Source of the DNA: Serratia quinivorans
Lineage (GTDB): Bacteria > Pseudomonadota > Gammaproteobacteria > Enterobacterales > Enterobacteriaceae
Length of the DNA: 64,000 nucleotides
Direction: 5' to 3'
Assembly (NCBI GenBank): GCA_900457075.1
Contig: UGYN01000002.1
Span: 4,092,001 to 4,156,000 of the forward strand
Shown: positions 38,592 through 50,790 of the stretch, one piece after another
Numbering within the stretch: the stretch's first letter is position 1
Layout of the letters: each line of letters begins with the position of its first letter
Notes under the pieces: model-generated
What the model was told of the DNA's origin: nothing
The model's input: only the letters and a program-made list of their open reading frames with translations
Databases searched by the model: none
Made by a program: the position numbers and the translations under genes

Positions 38592-40349
38592 TCAAGACAG
38601 CTCGTTGGCACGGCGGAAGCGGCCTTGATAATCGAACACTTTTTCCCGTATCTGCCAGAACTGCCCGCGTTTGCGTGCCACTACAAAATCCGGATGGCGC
38701 AAGGCCGCTTGCTGGGCCAGCACGTCGGCAGCGGTTTGCCAGGCAAAAGGGACTCCTGGCGCACGCTGATGCGGGCGCAGGAACAGCATTTCGAAGGCTT
38801 TGCGCTGCGCTGGGGTCTGTAGCCGGAAACGTTCACTGGTGCTGGTGCCGTCTTCGTCGTAATAAGTGGCTTTCAGCCACTCGCCTTTTTCATCACGGCC
38901 GCTTTGCAGCTCCATGCCGCCACAGCGCAATACCAAAGCGTCTTTCAACTTCAGCGCAGCCTTCAGCATATCGTCAGGATCGACCAAGACTTCCTGACAC
39001 TGGTGGCAGCGGCGGGCGGCAATGTCATTCTCAGCGCCGCAATGCGGGCAAATCTTGAAGCGGAAGCGGTAATCGCACTGCTCGCGATGGCCTTCATCAT
39101 CCTCCAGCCAGCCCTGACAACGGCGACCATAGTGTTCGATGATATCGCCGTTCTCGGTGCATTTTCCCCAAAACAAATTGGCGAAGCCGCAGCCGGGGCA
39201 GAACACCTGTACCGGCTGACTGTCGCCGTGTGGCTTACTGACCCCGACCTCTGGGGTAAACAGGTCGTGCGGGTTACCGGCGTAGTCGAGGATCAGGCAA
39301 TCTTCCTTGCCGGGGGCCAGCCGCAGCCCACGCCCGACGATTTGCTGATACAGGCTGACGGATTCGGTTGGGCGCAGAATAGCGATCAGATCGACATGCG
39401 GTGCATCAAAACCGGTGGTCAGCACCGCCACGTTGACCAGGTAGCGCAATTGCTGTTGTTTGAAAGCCTCTATCAGCGCATCACGCTCGCTGGCCGGTGT
39501 TTCGGCGCTGACCAGCGCGGCTTCTCCGGGCGGCAGCAGGCCGTGTATTTCTCGGGCGTGCTCAACGGTGGAGGCGAAAATCATCACTCCCTTACGCGTT
39601 TCGGCATATTCAACGATCTGGCTGATGATGTGCGGCGTAATGCGATTTTGCTGCTTCAGCTCACGGTTCAGGTCGACCTCACTGAACAGGCCGTTGCTTC
39701 TGGCCTCCAGACGGCTGAAATCATACTGCACAATCGGCATATCCAGCCTTTCCGGCGGCACCAGGAAGCCGTTTTTGATCATGTAGCGCAGCGGCAGTTC
39801 ATAGATGCAGTCACGAAACAGACTGTTGGCATCGCCACGGGTAAAACCGTGATAGTGATACTGATAAATCCAGCCTTTACCCAGCCGGTAGGGCGTGGCG
39901 GTCAGGCCCAGCAGCCGCAACTGCGGATTGGTTTTTTGCAGATGCTGAATAATCTGCTGGTACTGACTGTCGTCATCGTCGCTGATGCGGTGGCATTCGT
40001 CGATAATCAACAGCGAAAACGCACCGTCAAACAATGGCAGATTACGCGCCACGGATTGTACGCTGCCGAATACCACCTTGCCGGCGCTGTCTTTTTGCTG
40101 CAGCCCGGCGGCAAAAATATCGGCTTCCAACCCGTAGGCGCGGTATTTGGCGTGGTTTTGCGCCACCAGTTCTTTCACATGAGCCAGCACCAATACCCGG
40201 CCACGCGCGCGCTTCGCCAACTCGGCGATCACCAGGCTTTTACCGGCCCCGGTCGGCAGCACGATCAGCGCCGGTTGTGGATGCTGACGGAAATGTTTGA
40301 TGGTGGCTTCGACCGCTTCCAGTTGGTAGGGGCGTAGAGTAAAGGCCAT
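38592..40349 (-). CDS. radD: DNA repair helicase RadD (YejH)
   Basis: Superfamily 2 helicase-like ATPase that aids double-strand-break repair and RecA-mediated exchange. 585 residues: Walker A PTGAGKS at residues 32-38, [12 protein letters not shown] (motif II), [12 protein letters not shown] (motif III), [12 protein letters not shown] and [12 protein letters not shown] (motifs V and VI), then a zinc-ribbon ([18 protein letters not shown]) and a C-terminal domain. Divergent from rsuA. Confidence 0.95.
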   Translation of the reverse strand: MAFTLRPYQLEAVEATIKHFRQHPQPALIVLPTGAGKSLVIAELAKRARGRVLVLAHVKELVAQNHAKYRAYGLEADIFAAGLQQKDSAGKVVFGSVQSVARNLPLFDGAFSLLIIDECHRISDDDDSQYQQIIQHLQKTNPQLRLLGLTATPYRLGKGWIYQYHYHGFTRGDANSLFRDCIYELPLRYMIKNGFLVPPERLDMPIVQYDFSRLEARSNGLFSEVDLNRELKQQNRITPHIISQIVEYAETRKGVMIFASTVEHAREIHGLLPPGEAALVSAETPASERDALIEAFKQQQLRYLVNVAVLTTGFDAPHVDLIAILRPTESVSLYQQIVGRGLRLAPGKEDCLILDYAGNPHDLFTPEVGVSKPHGDSQPVQVFCPGCGFANLFWGKCTENGDIIEHYGRRCQGWLEDDEGHREQCDYRFRFKICPHCGAENDIAARRCHQCQEVLVDPDDMLKAALKLKDALVLRCGGMELQSGRDEKGEWLKATYYDEDGTSTSERFRLQTPAQRKAFEMLFLRPHQRAPGVPFAWQTAADVLAQQAALRHPDFVVARKRGQFWQIREKVFDYQGRFRRANELS

Positions 40350-40658
40350 AAATTAACGCCGTGGGTTGAGAAGGGCCGTCAGGAACAGGTTTTGTAACAT
40401 CTGATCCCACAAAAACAGTGACATTTTACTCCCCTGACGGCTAAAAAATTTCTATTATTATGCCTTCTGAGCGCCGATGGTGCGAGAAGCGTGGAAATTA
40501 CCTCTGTCAGGGGGCCGTTTCCACCGCTATACTTGCGTGACAGTAATCGCTGTTTCCCCCTCTTCGAACCTGCCCTGTTGCACCTGGTGCAACGGTGGGT
40601 GTCATATTTTAGCAATACGATCAATGCGATCATAACAACGACAGGCAAAGCAGATTCA
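40350..40658. other. radD-rsuA divergent intergenic region
   Basis: No gene supported. An open frame in phase with rsuA extends back to 40491, but it lacks family likeness and a ribosome site. The region must hold both divergent promoters; AT-rich ATTATTATGC lies near 40452. Confidence 0.45.
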
Positions 40659-41372
40659 ATGCGACTGGACAAGTTTTTATCTCAGCAGTTAGGTGTTAGC
40701 CGTGCGCTGGTAGCGCGTGAACTTCGGGCAAAACGCGTCACCGTAGACGGTGAAGTGGTGAAGAGCGGGGCACTGAAACTGACTCCGGAGCAGGAGGTGA
40801 CGTTTGACGGCAACCCACTGCAACGCCAAAACGGCCCGCGCTATTTTATGCTCAATAAACCGCAGGGTTACGTTTGCTCCACGGACGATCCCGATCATCC
40901 GACGGTGCTGTATTTCCTCGATGAGCCGGTGGCCTACAAGCTACACGCCGCCGGTCGCCTGGATATCGATACCACCGGCCTGGTGCTGATGACCGACGAC
41001 GGCCAATGGTCGCACCGCATCACTTCACCCAAGCATCACTGTGAGAAAACCTATCTGGTGACGCTGGAGCATCCGCTGGCGGCAGATACCGCGCAGCAAT
41101 TTGCCGAAGGCGTGCAGTTGCATAACGAAAAAGATCTGACCCGACCTGCGCAACTGGAACAAATTGAAGACAAGCTGGTACGCCTGACCATCAGCGAAGG
41201 GCGTTATCACCAGGTGAAACGCATGTTCGCAGCGGTCGGCAACCGGGTTCTCGAGCTGCATCGCGAACGTATTGGTGCCATCGTGATGGATGAGGATCTG
41301 GCAGAGGGCGAATACCGTCCGCTGACAGAAGAAGAAATCGCCAGCGTTGGTGCTCCGCACCTGCAAGATTAA
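40659..41372 (+). CDS. rsuA: 16S rRNA pseudouridine(516) synthase RsuA
   Basis: Makes pseudouridine 516 in 16S rRNA. 237 residues: N-terminal S4 domain ([35 protein letters not shown]), then the catalytic domain with the [16 protein letters not shown] motif containing the catalytic aspartate ([12 protein letters not shown]) and the ending [18 protein letters not shown]. Start 40659 gives the family N-terminus. It converges with nothing and is followed by bcr 39 bases on, probably one transcript. Confidence 0.95.
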   Translation: MRLDKFLSQQLGVSRALVARELRAKRVTVDGEVVKSGALKLTPEQEVTFDGNPLQRQNGPRYFMLNKPQGYVCSTDDPDHPTVLYFLDEPVAYKLHAAGRLDIDTTGLVLMTDDGQWSHRITSPKHHCEKTYLVTLEHPLAADTAQQFAEGVQLHNEKDLTRPAQLEQIEDKLVRLTISEGRYHQVKRMFAAVGNRVLELHRERIGAIVMDEDLAEGEYRPLTEEEIASVGAPHLQD

Positions 41373-41411
41373 TTCATTACAAGACTACGGCTGATGAAGG
41401 AGTCGTCGAAC

Positions 41412-42635
41412 GTGTTACAGAACCGGTCATCTCACCTCGGTTTGATTTTTATTCTGGGCCTGCTTTCCATGCTGATGCCGCTGGCTATCGACATGTACCT
41501 GCCCAGTATGCCGGTGATTGCCAAACAGTTCGGCGTCGAGTCGGGCAGCGTGCAGATGACGCTCAGCGCCTATATGCTCGGCTTTGCCCTGGGGCAGTTG
41601 TTCTACGGGCCGATGTCGGACAGCATTGGCCGCAAGCCGGTGATCCTGTGGGGAACGCTGATCTTCGCCATTGCCGGTGGTGCCTGTGCGATGGCGCAGT
41701 CGATCGACCAATTGATCAATCTGCGTTTCCTGCATGGGCTGTCGGCGGCGGCGGCCAGCGTAGTGATTAATGCCCTGATGCGCGATATGTTCACCAAGGA
41801 CGAGTTCTCGCGCATGATGTCGTTTGTCATCCTGGTGATGACCATTGCGCCCTTGCTGGCACCGATGATTGGTGGCGCGCTGCTGCTGTGGTTCAGTTGG
41901 CATGCGATTTTCTGGACCATGGGCGCTGCGGCGCTGATCGGTTCATTGCTGGTGGCGTTCTTTATTAAAGAGACGCTGCCGAAAGAGCGACGGCAAAAAT
42001 TCCATCTGCGTACCACGCTGGGTAACTTCGCTTCCTTGTTCCGCCATAAGCGCGTGCTGAGCTATATGCTGGCCAGCGCCTTCTCCTTCGCCGGTATGTT
42101 CTCGTTCCTCAGCGCCGGGCCCTTCGTGTATATCGAACTGAATCATGTTTCACCGCAGCACTTTGGTTACTATTTTGCGCTGAATATTGTTTTCCTGTTC
42201 CTGACCACGCTGGTTAACAGCCGTAATGTACGGCGGTTGGGCGCGATCAAAATGTTCCGTCTGGGGCTGTTTGTGCAGTTGGCGATGGGGCTGTGGTTAC
42301 TGGCGGTGAGCGCTATTGGCCTGGGGTTCTGGGCGTTGGTGTTGGGCGTGGCCGTTTATCTGGGGTGTATCGCCATGATTTCCTCAAACGCCATGGCCGT
42401 GATCCTGGACGACTTCCCGCATATGGCAGGTACGGCATCCTCTCTGGCAGGTACCTTGCGTTTCAGCATCGGTGCGTTGGTGGGGGCGATACTGGCAATG
42501 GCGCCCGGCAAAAGTGCCTGGCCGATGGTTTCCTCAATGGCGTTGTGTAGCATTGTTGCGGTGTTGTTCTATCTGTATGCCAGTCGGCCACGACAAAAAT
42601 CCTCGTCTGATACCCCCCTAGTCTTTTCTTCCTGA
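41412..42635 (+). CDS. bcr: Bcr/CflA-family drug efflux transporter
   Basis: MFS drug:proton antiporter (bicyclomycin, sulfonamide group) in the inner membrane, 12 predicted helices. Motifs: [19 protein letters not shown] in helix 1, [17 protein letters not shown] (loop 2-3 motif A), [21 protein letters not shown] prefer GTG 41412 ([16 protein letters not shown], 407 residues) because AAGGAG lies nine bases upstream; ATG 41394 in the same frame would add six residues but has no ribosome site. Same neighbour order rsuA-bcr-yejG as in E. coli. Confidence 0.93.
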   Translation: MLQNRSSHLGLIFILGLLSMLMPLAIDMYLPSMPVIAKQFGVESGSVQMTLSAYMLGFALGQLFYGPMSDSIGRKPVILWGTLIFAIAGGACAMAQSIDQLINLRFLHGLSAAAASVVINALMRDMFTKDEFSRMMSFVILVMTIAPLLAPMIGGALLLWFSWHAIFWTMGAAALIGSLLVAFFIKETLPKERRQKFHLRTTLGNFASLFRHKRVLSYMLASAFSFAGMFSFLSAGPFVYIELNHVSPQHFGYYFALNIVFLFLTTLVNSRNVRRLGAIKMFRLGLFVQLAMGLWLLAVSAIGLGFWALVLGVAVYLGCIAMISSNAMAVILDDFPHMAGTASSLAGTLRFSIGALVGAILAMAPGKSAWPMVSSMALCSIVAVLFYLYASRPRQKSSSDTPLVFSS

Positions 42636-43229
42636 TCCAGGCTCAGCGTGATGTTGGGCCTGGGTGAAGTATCCCCTCCGGCCCAAGCCCGCTCTGAAAC
42701 CCAATGGCAATGAAGACTTCGTTGCTAAACATAAGTGTGCTAATTAAATCCCCTGCGCACTATCTGTATTCTTTTTGTTAAAAAAATGCTCTGCCTGCTC
42801 AGGCAGATAACCCGCCTATCCGTTATTTTCCTGGACTAATACCGGTGAGTGATTTGTTTTAAGGCCATTTATAGTCAATGAGTTAGCTTGTAACTCACCG
42901 CTGTGGTGCGAGGCTAAATGTTTCCTCAATGTAAAATTATGCCGAGCAATAAGTAGCCGTATTGCAAGAAAAAAGAGTTGAGATCGCGGCGGGAAAGGGT
43001 TACATATAACGCAAAAATGCGAGCTGAGTCGCAAAATGCCGTGAAATGACCCCGCAGGGCGTCACTAAAAACCGCAGGACATCAGCAAGCGCAGGGAGCG
43101 AGTTAACCGCTTGTGATGTTTTTTACATTTAAATAACATTCATAAGGGGCAGAGTCGAGCGTCAACGGCTATAACTTAGTTACCCTGTCAGGTAAAAAGC
43201 GTTTCATTTTTTCAAACTAGGGATTTCAT
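42636..43229 (+). other. bcr-yejG intergenic region, possible small RNA
   Basis: A 594-base gene-free stretch. CCAGGC/GCCTGG at 42638-42663 may be a weak bcr terminator. At 43078-43124 a hairpin ACATCAGCAAGCG...CGCTTGTGATGT is followed by six T, an intrinsic terminator with no gene in front of it, so a short transcript from about 42950-43124 is possible. Remaining DNA holds the yejG promoter. No open frame is convincing. Confidence 0.4.
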
Positions 43230-43574
43230 GTGGAAAGTATCCAACTTTCGGTAGTGCATCGCTTGCCGCAAAGTTATCGTTGGCTATCAGGTTTTACCGG
43301 CGTCAAGGTTGAACCGATTCCGCTCAGCGGAATAGACGAAGATAACAACCTGATTGGTCTGAAACTGCTCAGTCATGAGGGTGCTGACGCCTGGCAGGTG
43401 ATGCAACAGCTTAAATTGTCGTTGCAGGAGATCCAGGTCGACTGCGCCATCGTAGAGTGGGAAGGGGAACCTTGCCTGTTTGTGCATCGCTGCGATGAAA
43501 GCGCCACCATGTGTCGGCTAAAAAACGTGGGTGCCGCTATTGCCGAGCCGATGAGCGCTCAATATCCTTTCTGA
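43230..43574 (+). CDS. yejG: conserved protein YejG
   Basis: 114-residue conserved enteric protein of unknown function. [40 protein letters not shown] and [13 protein letters not shown] match the YejG family. The start is GTG 43230, which gives the family N-terminus and has TAGGGA about seven bases upstream; no in-frame ATG is nearby. Converges on yejF with nine bases between stops. Confidence 0.92.
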   Translation: MESIQLSVVHRLPQSYRWLSGFTGVKVEPIPLSGIDEDNNLIGLKLLSHEGADAWQVMQQLKLSLQEIQVDCAIVEWEGEPCLFVHRCDESATMCRLKNVGAAIAEPMSAQYPF

Positions 43575-43583
43575 ATCCCGTCG

Positions 43584-45177
43584 CTAATCCGCCAGCTGTA
43601 ACAACTGCTGGGTATAAGCGGCGGCCGGTGAGTTAAAGACTGTCTGGCAGTCACCTTGTTCAACCACTTCCCCCTGTCGCAGCACAATCACCTGATGACA
43701 CAGTGAACGCACCACCTGCAAATCATGGCTGATAAACAGATAGGCCAGCCGGTGGCGCTGTTGCAGTGATTTAAGCAGCGTCAGGATTTGCGCCTGTACC
43801 GATTTATCCAGTGACGAGGTCGGTTCATCGAGGATCAGCAACTGAGGTTGTAAAATCAGCGCACGTGCGATGGCGATGCGTTGGCGCTGACCGCCGGAAA
43901 ACTCGGTAGGGTAACGGTGGCGCAGGGCGGGATCCAGCCCCACCTCCTGTAGTACTTCGATCACCCGCTGTTCTCGCTGCTCAGCGCTCAGTTTCTGGTG
44001 AACCTCCAGCCCCTCGGCAATGATTTGCAGCACATTGAGCCGGGGATTAAGCGCGGAGTAAGGGTCCTGAAACACAATCTGCATCTGGCTGCGGTATGGC
44101 AGCATCTGCTTCATGCTGAACTGGTGCAACGGCTGGCCTTTAAACCACATCGCCCCCCCTGGCGCTAAGCAAGCGCAGTAACGCCAGCCCGGTGGTGCTC
44201 TTACCGGAGCCGGACTCGCCCACCAATCCAACGCTTTCCCCGGCCTTCAGCTCAAAGCTCAAATCTTTCAGCGCATAATGCTGACCCACGGTGCGGCGCA
44301 GTAAACCACGCCTGATCGGGAAACTGACCTGCAGGTTTTCCACCTTCAGCAACGGGGCGGCGTCAGCAGGTAGCGGCAGCGGATCGCCTACGTTCTCTGC
44401 CGCCAGTAATTGTTGGGTATAGGGGTGTTGCGGCCGGCTAAACAGGTTGCTCCGGCTGCTTTGCTCAACGCATTGCCCCTGGCGCATGACCGCTACGTTA
44501 TCCGCCAGGCGGCGTACAATATTCAGGTTATGGGTGATAAACAGCAGCCCCATGCCCATTTCTTGCTTCAGTTCTTTCAGCAACAGCAGAATTTGCGCCT
44601 GAATGGTGACATCGAGCGCCGTCGTGGGTTCATCGGCAATCAGTAGCTTGGGCTGGGTTAACACCGCCATGGCGATCATCACCCGCTGGCGCTCGCCGCC
44701 GGAGAGCTGATGTGGGTAGTCTTTCAACCGGCCCTTGGCGTTGCGAATACCTACGCGATCCAGACACTGAATAATCTCACTGCGTGCCGCGTCGCGTCGC
44801 ATACCGCGATGCAGCGCCAGGACTTCCGCCAGCTGCTTCTCTATGGTATGCAAGGGATTGAGTGACACCATCGGCTCCTGGAAGATCATCGAAATCTGGT
44901 TGCCGCGCACCTTGCGCAGCTCAGCCTCAGGCGCATGCAGCAACGAATTGCCGTTGAACTGGATATCACCGCCGGTATAGACCACCGGTGGTGAAGGCAG
45001 CAGGCGCAACACCGACAGTGCAGTGACGCTTTTTCCCGAGCCGGACTCGCCCACCAGTGCCAGCGTTTCTGCCTTTTCTATCTGCAGCGAAAGCCCACTG
45101 ACGACCTGATTCAGTTGGTCACCCTGGCGGAAAGCAACGCCGAGATCCTGAATTGAAAGCAAAGGAGTGCTAGCCAT
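43584..45177 (-). pseudogene. yejF: peptide ABC transporter ATP-binding protein YejF, frame broken by one extra base
   Basis: Double-ATPase subunit of the YejABEF peptide importer (microcin C uptake in E. coli). First ATPase: Walker A GESGSGKSVTAL, signature [25 protein letters not shown]. Second: GESGSGKSTTGLALLRLL, then the frame breaks at the C7 run 44153-44159 (G7 on the coding strand); past it FSGGQRQRIAIARAL and LLILDEPTSSLD lie in the next frame. With one base fewer the junction reads LLSARGAMWFKGQ and the protein is 530 residues, the family length. Start 45177 (MASTPLLSIQDLGV) lies one base after the yejE stop. Confidence 0.9.
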
Positions 45178-45178
45178 A

Positions 45179-46204
45179 TCAATGCGCCTTGCTGGGGTCA
45201 AAGGCGTCGCGTACCGCTTCGCCAATAAAAATAAGTAAAGACAGCAACACCGCCAACACCAGGAACGCGGTAATGCCAAGCCACGGCGCCTGCAGGTTGT
45301 TTTTGCCCTGCAGCAGCAGCTCGCCGAGCGACGGAGAACCGATCGGCAGGCCAAAGCCCAGGAAATCGAGGGAGGTCAGGGTGGTGATGGATCCGCACAG
45401 GATAAACGGCAAGAAGGTCAGCATCGCCACCATGGCATTGGGCAGCATATGCCGGTACATAATGACCCGGTCCTGCACCCCCATGGCACGTGCGGCGCGG
45501 ATGTAATCGTAGTTACGGGTGCGCAGGAACTCTGCGCGTACCACGCCCACCAGGCTCATCCAGCCAAATAAAATGGTGATGCCGAGCAGCCACCAAAAAT
45601 TGGGTTGTACGATGCTCGACAGCAGAATAATCAAAAACAGCGTCGGCATCCCTGACCACACTTCAATAAAGCGCTGGCCCCATAGATCCACGCGCCCGCC
45701 GTAGTAGCCCTGCATGGCGCCGGCGCAGACGCCAATCACGCTGGAAAACAGCGTCAGCGCCAGCCCGAACAGCATCGAAATACGAAAGCCGTACAGCACG
45801 CGGGCCAGCACGTCGCTGCCGTTACTGTCGGTACCTAATAAATTTTGCTGTGAAGGGGCCGAAGGGAAGGGCACCTCGGTGGCGAAGTTGATGGTGTCGT
45901 AACTGAAGGGAATCGGTGGCCAAACTGCCCAGCCGTGGCTGTCGATCTGCTTTTTGACGAACGGATCCTGATAGTCGGTGGCGGTATTGAGCTCACCGCC
46001 GAAGGTGGTCTCGCTGTAGTCGATAATAAACGGCAGGTACAGGCGGCCCTCGTAGCGCACCAGTAGCGGCTTGTCGTTAGCGATCAGGTTGGCCCCCAGG
46101 CTGAGGATAAACAGCACCAGAAAAATCCACAGCGACCAATAGCCACGGCGGTTGCTGCAAAAACGTGCCCAACGAGCCTGATTAATCGGGCTTAAGCGAT
46201 TCAT
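45179..46204 (-). CDS. yejE: peptide ABC transporter permease YejE
   Basis: Inner-membrane permease subunit of YejABEF, 341 residues. DppC-type architecture: N-terminal helix ([20 protein letters not shown]), a periplasmic loop with [18 protein letters not shown], then the binding-protein-dependent permease domain with EAA-loop [20 protein letters not shown]. Its ATG overlaps the yejB stop (ATGA) and its stop is one base from the yejF start, so the operon is tightly coupled. Confidence 0.95.
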   Translation of the reverse strand: MNRLSPINQARWARFCSNRRGYWSLWIFLVLFILSLGANLIANDKPLLVRYEGRLYLPFIIDYSETTFGGELNTATDYQDPFVKKQIDSHGWAVWPPIPFSYDTINFATEVPFPSAPSQQNLLGTDSNGSDVLARVLYGFRISMLFGLALTLFSSVIGVCAGAMQGYYGGRVDLWGQRFIEVWSGMPTLFLIILLSSIVQPNFWWLLGITILFGWMSLVGVVRAEFLRTRNYDYIRAARAMGVQDRVIMYRHMLPNAMVAMLTFLPFILCGSITTLTSLDFLGFGLPIGSPSLGELLLQGKNNLQAPWLGITAFLVLAVLLSLLIFIGEAVRDAFDPSKAH

Positions 46205-47295
46205 TGGCGGGCCTCGAAATCAATGCGCGGATCGACCAGGGTATAGGTGATATCGCTAAGGATATTCAACAGCAGGCCAATCAGGGTGAAGATATACAGC
46301 GTGCCGAACATCACCGGGTAATCGCGCTGCAGGGTGGCGTCATAACCCAGCAAGCCCAGCCCGTTGAGCGAGAACATCACCTCGATCAGCAATGAGCCGG
46401 TGAAAAACATGCTGACAAAGGTCGCCGGGAAGCCGGCGATCACCAGCAGCATGGCGTTGCGGAACACGTGGCGGTAAAGGATCTTGTTCTCGTCCAGCCC
46501 TTTGGCGCGTGCGGTGACCACATATTGTTTGCGGATCTCATCGAGGAATGAGTTTTTGGTCAGCATGGTCAGGGTGGCGAAGCCACCAATCACCGTCGCC
46601 AGCACCGGCAGCGTGATATGCCACAGGTAATCGGTGATTTTGCCATACCACGGCAGGGTATCGAAATTGCTGGAAACCAGACCGCGCAACGGGAACCAGT
46701 CGAGGTAGCTGCCACCGGCGAACAGCACGATCATCAAAATCGCGAACAGGAAGGCCGGAATGGCATAGCCAATGATAATCAGAGTGCTGCTCCAGGTATC
46801 GAAGGCGCTGCCGTTATGCACCGCTTTGCGGATCCCCAACGGGATCGACACCAGGTAAATAATCAGCGTGCTCCACAGCCCCAGCGTGACTGATACCGGC
46901 AGACTATGACCCACCAGTTGCATCACCGATGCGCCACGGAACAGACTGTCACCGAAGTCGAGGCGCATGTAGTTCCACAACATGGTGAAATAGCGCTCAT
47001 GCAGCGGCTTGTCGAAGCCATAGCGTTTGGTGATCTCGGCGATCACCTCGGGATCCAGCCCGCGTGAGCCACGGTATTGGCTATCTGTCGCACTGCCAAC
47101 ACCAATACGTGCGTGCCCCAGGCCTTCACCGGCACCGCCACCGCCGAAGCCGCTGCTCTGGCCCATTTCGATAGTGGCAATCGCCTGGTCGACCGGGCCA
47201 CCGGGAGCGATCTGCACAATAAAAAAGTTAATGGTGATGATCGCCCACAGGGTGGGGATAATCAGCAACAGTCTGCGAATCAAATAAGCCGCCAT
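46201..47295 (-). CDS. yejB: peptide ABC transporter permease YejB
   Basis: Second permease subunit, DppB type, 364 residues, six helices. Signatures are [23 protein letters not shown] at the N-terminus and the EAA-loop [27 protein letters not shown]. The glycine-rich [14 protein letters not shown] insertion near residue 55 is typical for YejB. Start 47295 matches the family; the frame is open to 47370 but without likeness. Ten bases after yejA. Confidence 0.95.
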   Translation of the reverse strand: MAAYLIRRLLLIIPTLWAIITINFFIVQIAPGGPVDQAIATIEMGQSSGFGGGGAGEGLGHARIGVGSATDSQYRGSRGLDPEVIAEITKRYGFDKPLHERYFTMLWNYMRLDFGDSLFRGASVMQLVGHSLPVSVTLGLWSTLIIYLVSIPLGIRKAVHNGSAFDTWSSTLIIIGYAIPAFLFAILMIVLFAGGSYLDWFPLRGLVSSNFDTLPWYGKITDYLWHITLPVLATVIGGFATLTMLTKNSFLDEIRKQYVVTARAKGLDENKILYRHVFRNAMLLVIAGFPATFVSMFFTGSLLIEVMFSLNGLGLLGYDATLQRDYPVMFGTLYIFTLIGLLLNILSDITYTLVDPRIDFEARQ

Positions 47296-47305
47296 CGCAA
47301 ACCCC

Positions 47306-49114
47306 TTATTGTTGTTGAGCCGGCAAACGCGCCGCCTTGTTGACGTCAAACCACCAGTTATCGAAACCAATCACGTAGGCCGGACGGATCGACGGCGTAG
47401 AGAATTTGTCCCAGTAGGCATAGCGGTCGTGGTTGGAATACCACATCGGCAACATATACCTGTTCCAGGTCAGTACCCGATCCAGTGCGCGGCCCAGCGG
47501 CAGCAGGGCTTTTTCGTCGCCCTGATGAGCGGCGATCTGCCTGACCAGGCTATCGACGGCCGGATCGGTGACGCCGGGAGTATTCCAGCTGGAGTTAATG
47601 TATTTGGAGTCCCAGAGCGTCTCAAGACTTGAACCAGGGAAAGGCATTGCCATATAAACCGTCGGCATCATATCGAAATCGCCGTCGCGCATGCGCTTGG
47701 TGAATTGGGATATGTCGATTTCACGGATCTGCATATCAATGCCCAGTCGTTTCAGGTTGTGCTGAAACGGCAAGACGTACTGGAAGTTGCTGCCGCTCAG
47801 CAACATCAGTTCGAAGCTGAATGGCTGGCCGGTTTTACTGTTCACCAACTTTTGGTTTTTGACCTCCCAGCCGGCCTGTTTCAGCAACTGAGTCGCTTTC
47901 AGCAGATTTTGCCGATCGTTACCGCTGCCATCAGAGGACGGTGGCTGGTAGATACTGGTGAATACCTCCGCCGGTACCTTGCCCTTTAGTGGGCCCAGCA
48001 GCGCCAGTTCGGCCGCATCCGGGTAGCCGCTGGCAGCGTAAGGGGTGTTCTGGAAATAGCTATTGGTTCGTTGGTAGGCGTTGTAATACAGCGCCTTATT
48101 CATCCAGTCGAAATCGAAAGCCAGTGTGAGCGCTTCGCGCACCCGAGGATCGGCGAACAGAGGGCGCCGCATATTGAAGGCCATCCAGCGGGTGTTTTGC
48201 GCCGACTGATTGGTTTCATCCTGTTTGATAATGTAATTGCGAGCGAAATTACCGCCCTGGTACTGAGTCGCCCAACTTTTTGGCGAACCTTCGATGCGGA
48301 AGTCGTAGGCACCGGCCTTGAAGGCCTCCAGTGCGACTTTGTCATCCAGATAGTAGTCGTAGCGGATGCTGTCGAAGTTAAAGCGGCCGCGGTTGACCGG
48401 CAGGTTGGCGGCCCAATAATCGCGTACCCGTTGATAGGTAATGTATTGGCCCAGTCGATAACTGGCGATCTTATAGGGGCCACTGCTCAGCGGTGGGGTG
48501 CTCAGTGGCTCGTTCAGCTTGTGATCTTTCCAGAAGCTCTGCGGCAAAATGGGCAGGCTGAACAACCCGAGCAACTTGTCTTTATCCGGCTGTGGAAATT
48601 CAATGCGCACCGTCAGGCGTGAAATGGCCTTGACCGATATGCCCTTATACGCCACGCGAAACTGCGGTACGCCTTCGGTCATAAACTTGGTAAAGGTAAA
48701 GGCCACGTCGGCGGCGGTAATGGGCGTGCCATCGTGGAAGCGGGCGCGCGCGTTAATATCCACTTCTACCCAGCGCATGTCGGCCGGGAAGCGGGCAGAC
48801 TCGGCAATCAGTGGATAGTAGCTGCCGATTTCATCGTCTGAGGTGGTGAACAGGGTATCGTACAGCGCATCGGTACGCTCGCCGGGAACGCCACGTTGTG
48901 CATAGCGGTTAAAGTTATCGTAGGTGCCAATGGCGGCCAGGCGCACGTCGCCGCCCTTTGGGGCCGCCGGGTTGACGTAGTCATAATGGCTGAAGTCGGT
49001 GGCGTATTTCGGCTCACCGAGCTGGGCGAAAGCGTAACTTTCATTGAGGGTTTCGGCCTGCAGGCCAAAACTCAGTGCCGAGAGCACCAGGGCAGCAAAA
49101 ACGCGCACGGACAT
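47306..49114 (-). CDS. yejA: peptide ABC transporter substrate-binding protein YejA
   Basis: Periplasmic solute-binding protein of the SBP_bac_5 family that captures peptides for YejBEF. 602 residues with signal peptide (about 20, ending SFGLQA) and the family core: [50 protein letters not shown] and [19 protein letters not shown]. First gene of yejABEF; AAGGAGC-like signal GAGCTTACC upstream is weak. Expression signals not otherwise evident. Confidence 0.96.
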   Translation of the reverse strand: MSVRVFAALVLSALSFGLQAETLNESYAFAQLGEPKYATDFSHYDYVNPAAPKGGDVRLAAIGTYDNFNRYAQRGVPGERTDALYDTLFTTSDDEIGSYYPLIAESARFPADMRWVEVDINARARFHDGTPITAADVAFTFTKFMTEGVPQFRVAYKGISVKAISRLTVRIEFPQPDKDKLLGLFSLPILPQSFWKDHKLNEPLSTPPLSSGPYKIASYRLGQYITYQRVRDYWAANLPVNRGRFNFDSIRYDYYLDDKVALEAFKAGAYDFRIEGSPKSWATQYQGGNFARNYIIKQDETNQSAQNTRWMAFNMRRPLFADPRVREALTLAFDFDWMNKALYYNAYQRTNSYFQNTPYAASGYPDAAELALLGPLKGKVPAEVFTSIYQPPSSDGSGNDRQNLLKATQLLKQAGWEVKNQKLVNSKTGQPFSFELMLLSGSNFQYVLPFQHNLKRLGIDMQIREIDISQFTKRMRDGDFDMMPTVYMAMPFPGSSLETLWDSKYINSSWNTPGVTDPAVDSLVRQIAAHQGDEKALLPLGRALDRVLTWNRYMLPMWYSNHDRYAYWDKFSTPSIRPAYVIGFDNWWFDVNKAARLPAQQQ

Positions 49115-49203
49115 CTTGACGGTAAGCTCCTGCTGTTAAGTCGATTAAATCTGGGTCAGCATAACATTTACTGCCGCGCCGCAGAGTAAAGAAGTTAAAA
49201 GAT

Positions 49204-50790
49204 TCAGTCCGTTAGCGCCTGATGGTCCATGACCGTATGGGCGTTGCAGAAGGCGACAAAATTGTCGATGCTCAAAGGTTTGCTGTAATAGTACCCCTGC
49301 ATAAAATTAACGTCCTGTTCCTGCAGGAAGCTCACCTGTTCTGCGGTTTCCACGCCCTCCGCCACGGTTTGCATTTTGAGTTTTTTGGCCAGTGAAATGA
49401 CCGCGTCCAGTACCGGGGCGGTGACCGTATCCCGGCCGATGGAGTTGACGAAACCGCGGTCGATTTTCAGATAGTCCATGCTAAAGCGTTCCAGATAGAT
49501 CAGTGCACTGTGGCCGGTACCGAAGTCATCGATGGCAATTTCAATGCCTTGTTTATGCAACCAGTCGAACTCCGCCAGCGCGCTGCCTTCCTCCACCATA
49601 CCGCGCTCGGTAATTTCAAATACCAACGTGAAGTAGTTGCCCGGCAATTGCGCCAGCAGTTCGTACACGTCCTGATGGAAAGAGGGCGCACTGAGATGAG
49701 AAGGGGAGATATTCAGACCGAGCTTGGCGCCCTGCGGCAGCGCCGTCGCCAGCCTGGGGGCGTCTTCGGCAATCAGGCGGAACAGGTGACGCGTCAGCGG
49801 CACTATCAGCCCTTCGCTTTCGGCGTAGGGAATAAACAGATCCGGCGGAATACGTCCTTCGATCGGGTGCTGCCAGCGGATCAGCGCTTCCAACCCACCG
49901 ATGGTGCCGGTTTTGGTATGAAATACCGGTTGATACTCGATAAAGAACTCGTTGCGTTTGATGCCGCGCATCAGGGCGCGCTCCGGGCTTTGGCGCAGCA
50001 ACAGCATGTAGTAGCACAGCACGCCGATCATTAAGGACAGCACCAGACTACCCAGCAGAGTCAGGCGGATATCGTTGGGCGTCAGTTTTTGGTTATAAAA
50101 CATAATAATCATCGGGGTGCCGGCGATGGAAATGCGGTCGGCCTTTTCGTCCGGCAACTGGTTGACCGGCATCAGGTTCGGGCTAAAGCTGGTCAGGGCG
50201 CGATCGCTCAGAATAATGGCAATACCCGGCGCACGTTCGGGGCTGGTGCCAAACATCTGTTGGGGCATCAGGCCGATATCCAGCGTCGCCAGTATGCCGG
50301 TATCTTCCTTGCCTGCCTGACGCAGCCAAACCGCGAACGCCGGTTTTCCCGGCACCAGAGGCGTACCCTGCTGCAATTTGAGATCCAACCGCTGGCGTTG
50401 ATCAATCTCCGGATAAATATTTTTCAGCGCCAACATCATGTCGCCGGTGGCGGAAGAGCAATAGGCAAAGCCGTTTTTCACCAACATAAAGGTACGCACG
50501 CCGGCATGAAAAGCCGCCTGATAGGTAATTTCCGGTTGGCTGCTGCTACAGGGTTGTTCGGTTAGCGGCATCAACCGCTGCATGATTTGAGTCAGGTTAT
50601 TAAAGGTATCGAGGGTGAATTTCTGCGTACGTTGTTCTACCGCGCGTTGATATTGCGTGCGCTGGTGGTTAATCAGCGAAAGCGTAATCCCCATAAACAG
50701 GATAAAAAATACCAGGGCCACGACACTGCTTTTAACCAAACTGCGTCGTCTGTGTGAAACGTGGCGTGCAAAAGCCCTTTTCAAGCCCAT
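49204..50790 (-). CDS. pdeN: CSS-motif EAL phosphodiesterase (Rtn/PdeN-like)
   Basis: Cyclic-di-GMP phosphodiesterase in the inner membrane. 528 residues: N-terminal helix (SSVVALVFFILFMGITLSLI), periplasmic CSS domain with QPCSSSQ near residue 81 and FAYCSSATG near residue 109 (redox-sensing cysteines in the family), second helix near 235-260, and a C-terminal EAL domain with GLEALIRWQHP, NISPSHL, FEITERG, DDFGTGHS and AEGVET, so the catalytic set looks complete. In E. coli rtn (pdeN) is beside yejA too. Confidence 0.92.
   Translation of the reverse strand: MGLKRAFARHVSHRRRSLVKSSVVALVFFILFMGITLSLINHQRTQYQRAVEQRTQKFTLDTFNNLTQIMQRLMPLTEQPCSSSQPEITYQAAFHAGVRTFMLVKNGFAYCSSATGDMMLALKNIYPEIDQRQRLDLKLQQGTPLVPGKPAFAVWLRQAGKEDTGILATLDIGLMPQQMFGTSPERAPGIAIILSDRALTSFSPNLMPVNQLPDEKADRISIAGTPMIIMFYNQKLTPNDIRLTLLGSLVLSLMIGVLCYYMLLLRQSPERALMRGIKRNEFFIEYQPVFHTKTGTIGGLEALIRWQHPIEGRIPPDLFIPYAESEGLIVPLTRHLFRLIAEDAPRLATALPQGAKLGLNISPSHLSAPSFHQDVYELLAQLPGNYFTLVFEITERGMVEEGSALAEFDWLHKQGIEIAIDDFGTGHSALIYLERFSMDYLKIDRGFVNSIGRDTVTAPVLDAVISLAKKLKMQTVAEGVETAEQVSFLQEQDVNFMQGYYYSKPLSIDNFVAFCNAHTVMDHQALTD

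Noticed and set aside
40491..40658. N-terminal extension of rsuA (56 residues)
   Set aside because: No ribosome site and the S4 domain starts exactly at Met 40659.
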